Below, piece by piece: positions 12,949-15,852 of a stretch of DNA of 15,852 nt. The stretch's first letter is position 1; each line of letters opens with the position of its first letter. The stretch covers positions 1-15,852 of the forward strand of contig NZ_CAJPMA010000036.1 of the NCBI RefSeq assembly GCF_905371695.1, written 5' to 3'. Below the pieces are notes generated by a model. That model was not told the DNA's origin. It searched no databases and saw only the letters and a program-made list of their open reading frames with translations. Origin of the DNA: an uncultured Campylobacter sp. (GTDB lineage Bacteria > Campylobacterota > Campylobacteria > Campylobacterales > Campylobacteraceae). Both the position numbers and the translations under genes were made by a program.

Positions 12949-14076
12949 TCACGCAAACTCCCTATCTATCATGATGAAAATTTTATACCCTGGAAAGCTT
13001 AGCGATATCTCGCGTTCTATCTCGGCGCGTAGCCGGCTTAGATTTTTCTCGGCAAAATCGACCACTACGTCAAACCTCACGCTCTTTTTCTTGCTATCTA
13101 TAAAAAACGCGTGAAATCCGCGCACGCTGCTAAAGCGCGAGAGTAAATTCGCCACGCAGGCGCGACTCTCGTCCTGCCCCGAATTTACGCTATAAACGCC
13201 GAAAACCAGATAAATCCTGTAAATTTTATAAATCTTAATCTGAAGCTCGTTTAACCTCTGCGAAACCTCGCTAAGGGGCAAATGCTCGTCTATCTCGACG
13301 TTTACCGAGCCGACGTATCGCTGCGCGCCGTAGTTGTGCAGGATCAGGTCGTATGCGCCGCGCACAATCTCGCAGCGATTTACGGCGGCGTAAATTTCGT
13401 CGCTGATCTCTTTTTCGACGCGCTGACCGATGATTTTATCGAAGGTTTCTTTTATCAAAAGCACGCCGTTTACGATAATAAAAAGCGAAGCCAAAGCGCC
13501 CGCGTAGCCGTCTATCTGGATATCGGCGAAGTACGATAATGCAGCCGAAGCAAGGATCACGCACGATATGATCGCATCGCCCAAAGCTTCCTGCCCGACG
13601 GCTCTAAGCGAGATAGATTTGGTCTGTTGGCCGATCTTTTTGTAGTAAAAGCCGAGCGCAAATTTGACGAATATCGCGCAGAACAAAAACGTCAAAAACG
13701 GCATCGTAAAAGTAGTAGGCTCAGGTGCAAAAATATTTTCGACCGAAGTTTTTAAAAACTGAAAGCCTAACATCAGTACGATGACCGAAACGATGAGACC
13801 GCCGATATACTCGGTCCTGCCGTAGCCGTAGGGGTGATCTTCGTCGGGCATCTTGCTGGCTAGTTTTGAGCCAAATATCGTGATGATACTTGAGCCTGCA
13901 TCGCTGAGGTTATTTACAGCGTCTGATATCAGCGCGACCGAGTTTGAGACCACGGCGATGAAAATTTTCGCCCCGGCCAAGAAAAAATTCGTAACTATGC
14001 CGATAAGCGCGGTTTTTATGATCGTTTTTTCGCGTTTGCCGTCTTTAAAATCCATCATTTTGAAATTACTTTTCAT
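12949..14076 (-). CDS. Cation diffusion facilitator (CDF) family metal transporter
   Basis: This 375-residue inner-membrane protein belongs to the cation diffusion facilitator family, which exports divalent metals (Zn, Fe, Mn and others) in exchange for protons. Six membrane helices are visible within residues 20-215. Helix 2 carries SDAVNNLSDAGSS (51-63) and helix 5 carries QEALGDAIIS (162-171), giving metal-site residues Asn55/Asp59 and Glu163/Asp167. DEDHPYGYGRTEY (78-90) between helices 2 and 3 is typical. The cytoplasmic tail (from 220) holds a ferredoxin-like domain with HNYG and VNVEIDEHL, followed by about 80 extra residues resembling a repeat of it. The site is not the His/Asp set of classic zinc exporters, so the metal is uncertain. 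The first ATG lies only 9 bases from a TATAAT, so the mRNA would be nearly leaderless or start at Met7/Met8. Confidence 0.9.
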   Translation of the reverse strand: MKSNFKMMDFKDGKREKTIIKTALIGIVTNFFLAGAKIFIAVVSNSVALISDAVNNLSDAGSSIITIFGSKLASKMPDEDHPYGYGRTEYIGGLIVSVIVLMLGFQFLKTSVENIFAPEPTTFTMPFLTFLFCAIFVKFALGFYYKKIGQQTKSISLRAVGQEALGDAIISCVILASAALSYFADIQIDGYAGALASLFIIVNGVLLIKETFDKIIGQRVEKEISDEIYAAVNRCEIVRGAYDLILHNYGAQRYVGSVNVEIDEHLPLSEVSQRLNELQIKIYKIYRIYLVFGVYSVNSGQDESRACVANLLSRFSSVRGFHAFFIDSKKKSVRFDVVVDFAEKNLSRLRAEIEREISLSFPGYKIFIMIDREFA

Positions 14077-14085
14077 TTTTGGCGT

Positions 14086-14114
14086 ATTATACCGCGTCTT
14101 GACATCAAAGCCAA
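14086..14114 (-). promoter_or_regulatory. Promoter of the CDF gene, overlapping the rho promoter
   Basis: On the minus strand TTGGCT (complement of 14109-14114) and a perfect TATAAT (complement of 14086-14091) are 17 bases apart. The predicted start is 3-4 bases before the ATG. It overlaps the oppositely directed rho promoter by 16 bases. Confidence 0.55.
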
Positions 14115-14127
14115 AATTTTATAAAAT
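14099..14127 (+). promoter_or_regulatory. Consensus-like sigma-70 promoter of rho
   Basis: A perfect TTGACA (14099-14104), a 17-base spacer and TAAAAT (14122-14127). The predicted start is near 14134, giving a leader of about 65 bases before the ATG at 14200. A full -35 consensus is unusual for Campylobacter. Confidence 0.65.
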
Positions 14128-14133
14128 GCGGGC

Positions 14134-14153
14134 TTTCAAAACTTCTTTTGAAA
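14134..14153 (+). promoter_or_regulatory. Stem-loop at the predicted 5' end of rho mRNA
   Basis: TTTCAAAA and TTTTGAAA form a perfect 8-bp stem with a CTTC loop, beginning at the position expected for the transcript start. A 5' stem-loop can protect an mRNA or take part in autogenous control, which is known for rho in E. coli by a different leader. The role here is inference. Confidence 0.4.
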
Positions 14154-14199
14154 CTTAAATTTATCTACAAAATTATTCCGTAATTTTAAAGAGGACACG

Positions 14200-15546
14200 A
14201 TGGAAAATAACGCAACCCAGCCTGCAAATTCGGCGCAGGAAAATCAAAAAACGACCAAAAAATATACAAACTCGCGCACTCATATCCCCGTCGACGGCCA
14301 CAAAATCGAAGAACTAAGAATGCTAAGCTTAGATGAGCTAGTGCAGATAGCAAACAGCGTCGGCGTCGAGAATCCGCGCGAATTTCGCAGGCAGGATTTG
14401 ATATTTGAGATACTAAAAGCCCAAACAAAACAAGGCGGATTTATACTTTTTACGGGCATTTTAGAGATTATGCCAGACGGCTACGGCTTTTTGCGCTCGG
14501 TAGACGCAAACCTCAGCGACAGCTCAAACGACGCCTACGTCTCAAACTCTCAAATTCGCAAATTTGCCCTGCGCGTGGGCGACATCGTGACGGGTCAAGT
14601 ACGCGAACCCAAAGATCAGGAAAAGTACTACGCTCTGCTAAAAATCGAAGCGCTAAACTATATGCCGCTAATCGAAGCCAAAGAGCGCCCGCTATTTGAC
14701 AACCTAACTCCGCTTTTCCCGACGGAAAAACTCCGCCTAGAATACGATCCGATGAAGCTAACGGGCCGCGTGCTAGATCTCTTTACGCCTCTTGGCAAGG
14801 GTCAGCGCGGCCTAATCGTCGCTCCCCCTAGAAGCGGTAAAACCGAGCTTATGAAAGAGCTAGCCCACGGCATCGCGCGCAACCACCCCGAGTCGCATCT
14901 CATGGTCTTACTCGTGGACGAGCGTCCAGAAGAGGTCACCGACATGCAGCGTTGCGTAAAGGGCGAGGTATTTAGCTCGACGTTTGACCTGCCCGCGATG
15001 AACCACGTGCGCGTCGCCGAACTCGTCATCGAAAAGGCCAAGCGCCTCGTAGAAATGGGCAAGGACGTCATCATCCTGCTTGATAGCATCACCCGCCTAG
15101 CGCGCGCGTACAACACCGTAACTCCGCCAAGCGGCAAGGTACTAACCGGCGGCGTGGACGCAAACGCTCTGCATAAACCCAAGCGCTTTTTCGGCGCGGC
15201 GCGAAACATCGAACACGGCGGCAGCCTCACCATCATCGCCACTGCGCTCATCGACACGGGCTCGCGTATGGACGAGGTTATTTTCGAGGAATTTAAAGGT
15301 ACGGGCAACAGCGAGATCGTACTAGATCGCAACATCTCCGACCGCCGAATTTACCCGGCCATCAACGTACTAAAATCGGGTACCAGAAAAGAAGAACTAC
15401 TGCAAAAACCTGACGAACTGCAAAAGATCTGGGCTATCCGCTCGGCGATAGCTACGATGGACGACGTAGAGGCGCTTAAGTTTTTATACGCCAAGATGCT
15501 AAAAACCAAGGATAATAAAGAGTTGCTTTCGATATTAAACGAATAG
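14200..15546 (+). CDS. rho: Transcription termination factor Rho
   Basis: Rho is the hexameric RNA-dependent ATPase/translocase that ends transcription of untranslated RNA. The 448 residues align along their length with E. coli Rho. After a 35-residue polar Asn/Gln/Thr-rich extension come the N-terminal helical domain with DLIFEILK (66-73), the primary RNA site LEIMPDGYGFLRS (88-100), Walker A VAPPRSGKT (207-215, Lys214), DERPEEVTDMQR (240-251), Walker B DVIILLD (289-295), SITRLARAYN, the Q-loop region VLTGGVDANALHKPKRFFGA (314-333) and the R-loop DTGSRMDEVIFEEFKGTGNSE. The P-loop reads RSGKTEL where E. coli has KAGKTML. AGAGGA precedes the ATG. The gene has its own promoter, diverges from the CDF gene and ends in a hairpin shared with the convergent HTH gene. 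Confidence 0.97.
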   Translation: MENNATQPANSAQENQKTTKKYTNSRTHIPVDGHKIEELRMLSLDELVQIANSVGVENPREFRRQDLIFEILKAQTKQGGFILFTGILEIMPDGYGFLRSVDANLSDSSNDAYVSNSQIRKFALRVGDIVTGQVREPKDQEKYYALLKIEALNYMPLIEAKERPLFDNLTPLFPTEKLRLEYDPMKLTGRVLDLFTPLGKGQRGLIVAPPRSGKTELMKELAHGIARNHPESHLMVLLVDERPEEVTDMQRCVKGEVFSSTFDLPAMNHVRVAELVIEKAKRLVEMGKDVIILLDSITRLARAYNTVTPPSGKVLTGGVDANALHKPKRFFGAARNIEHGGSLTIIATALIDTGSRMDEVIFEEFKGTGNSEIVLDRNISDRRIYPAINVLKSGTRKEELLQKPDELQKIWAIRSAIATMDDVEALKFLYAKMLKTKDNKELLSILNE

Positions 15547-15571
15547 TCGGCCTAAAAACCGGCTTATTTTT
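15545..15571 (+). terminator. Intrinsic-type terminator after rho
   Basis: AGTCGG (15545-15550) pairs with CCGGCT (15559-15564), with one G-U, around an 8-base loop. TATTTTT follows. The stem starts inside the rho stop codon and its right arm reaches the stop codon of the convergent HTH gene, so the structure separates the two genes. Confidence 0.6.
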
Positions 15572-15779
15572 GGGATATTTTTTCTATATCTTCTTTTATT
15601 TTTTCTTCAAATTCGCAGAGTTCTTCGTAGTTTTTCTTACTTTGTTTAATTAAATCTTCAAACTTAAATCCAAGCATAACGATACGATACAAATTCGGCT
15701 TATTTTTACGCCAATTATAAAGCGTCGCGACGTCGACGTCTAAATAATAAGCCATATCGCGTTTCGTTATCTTACCCAC
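15564..15779 (-). CDS. Small helix-turn-helix DNA-binding protein
   Basis: This 71-residue protein looks like a stand-alone helix-turn-helix. Residues 5-30 (TKRDMAYYLDVDVATLYNWRKN) fit helix-turn-recognition helix, with ATLYNWRK as the recognition helix, and KPNLYRIVMLGFKFEDLI follows. The C-terminal third is a charged, Lys/Glu-rich helix. The start is GTG 15779-15777, supported by GAGGAG six bases upstream. It is probably a Cro/YdaS-like repressor or small regulator; the target and any partner gene lie outside the window or do not exist. The gene and especially its upstream DNA are clearly more AT-rich than rho and ccoI, which may indicate different ancestry. It is convergent with rho and shares its terminator. 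Confidence 0.75.
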   Translation of the reverse strand: MGKITKRDMAYYLDVDVATLYNWRKNKPNLYRIVMLGFKFEDLIKQSKKNYEELCEFEEKIKEDIEKISQK

Positions 15780-15806
15780 CTACTACTCCTCGCTAAAAAA
15801 TTTAAT

Positions 15807-15836
15807 TTTATAAATTTTTTTCTGATAACAAAACAA
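15807..15836 (-). promoter_or_regulatory. Possible promoter of the HTH gene
   Basis: On the minus strand TTGTTT (complement of 15831-15836) and TATAAA (complement of 15807-15812) are 18 bases apart, in DNA that is almost entirely A/T. With so many A/T words, the boxes may be chance matches. Confidence 0.35.
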
Positions 15837-15852
15837 TTGAAATATTTTATGT

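Noticed and set aside
14802..15335. 177-residue minus-strand ORF opposite rho
   Set aside because: It is fully antisense to the conserved Rho core; Ser/Arg-rich shadow.
1..15852. CRISPR arrays, tRNA or rRNA genes, insertion sequences, prophage genes
   Set aside because: No regularly spaced repeats, cloverleaf-like segments, transposase motifs or phage structural genes were seen on either strand.

Overview
This window looks like a chromosomal segment of a Campylobacter of the higher-GC type (C. showae / rectus / curvus / gracilis-like; inference). Proteins read as campylobacterial: a CheZ with FliM-like peptides, a GlnA lacking the adenylylation tyrosine, and a cbb3-oxidase copper ATPase with CcoS. 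Gene order also fits. As I recall it, C. jejuni carries cheZ, a U32 peptidase-like gene, purE, a small coiled-coil gene and glyQ in series beside a divergent glnA, and elsewhere dnaX and rho beside ccoI/ccoS. AT-rich sigma-70-like promoters with TTTTAG upstream of the -10 fit as well.

Bases 1-3705 (minus strand) hold a tightly packed operon read right to left: cheZ, a TrhP/YegQ-type U32 gene, purE, a DUF3972-like coiled-coil gene, a GyrI-like effector-binding protein, and the start of glyQ, which runs off the window. Neighbours overlap by 1-4 bases or lie 2-9 bases apart. Bases 3706-6112 (plus strand) carry a PHP-family histidinol-phosphatase-like gene and glnA. Bases 6113-6733 hold two small genes absent from a standard ORF list or mis-started there: a 65-residue membrane protein and, convergent with it, a 34-residue lipoprotein with a near-consensus promoter. 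dnaX follows (TTG start, 668 residues) and ends in a perfect 13-bp hairpin. Bases 8741-9142 contain no gene that I recognise.

Bases 9143-12948 (minus strand) form a second compact operon: two tandem DUF1566 secreted proteins, a 32-residue ORF with a strong Shine-Dalgarno, ccoI and ccoS, joined by ATGA-type overlaps or short gaps and served by one visible TATAAT upstream of the first DUF1566 gene. A cation diffusion facilitator gene (minus) and rho (plus) are then transcribed divergently from two promoters that physically overlap. rho ends in an intrinsic-type hairpin shared with a convergent, AT-rich gene for a small helix-turn-helix protein at the right edge.

Most of the window is core housekeeping: chemotaxis, nitrogen assimilation, replication, transcription termination and oxidase assembly. 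The parts least explained by known systems are the DUF1566 / mini-ORF / ccoI / ccoS operon, a low-complexity insertion inside the HMA domain of CcoI, the overlapping rho/CDF promoters with a hairpin at the predicted 5' end of rho mRNA, and the two micro-genes near dnaX. I see no CRISPR array, tRNA, rRNA, insertion sequence or prophage.
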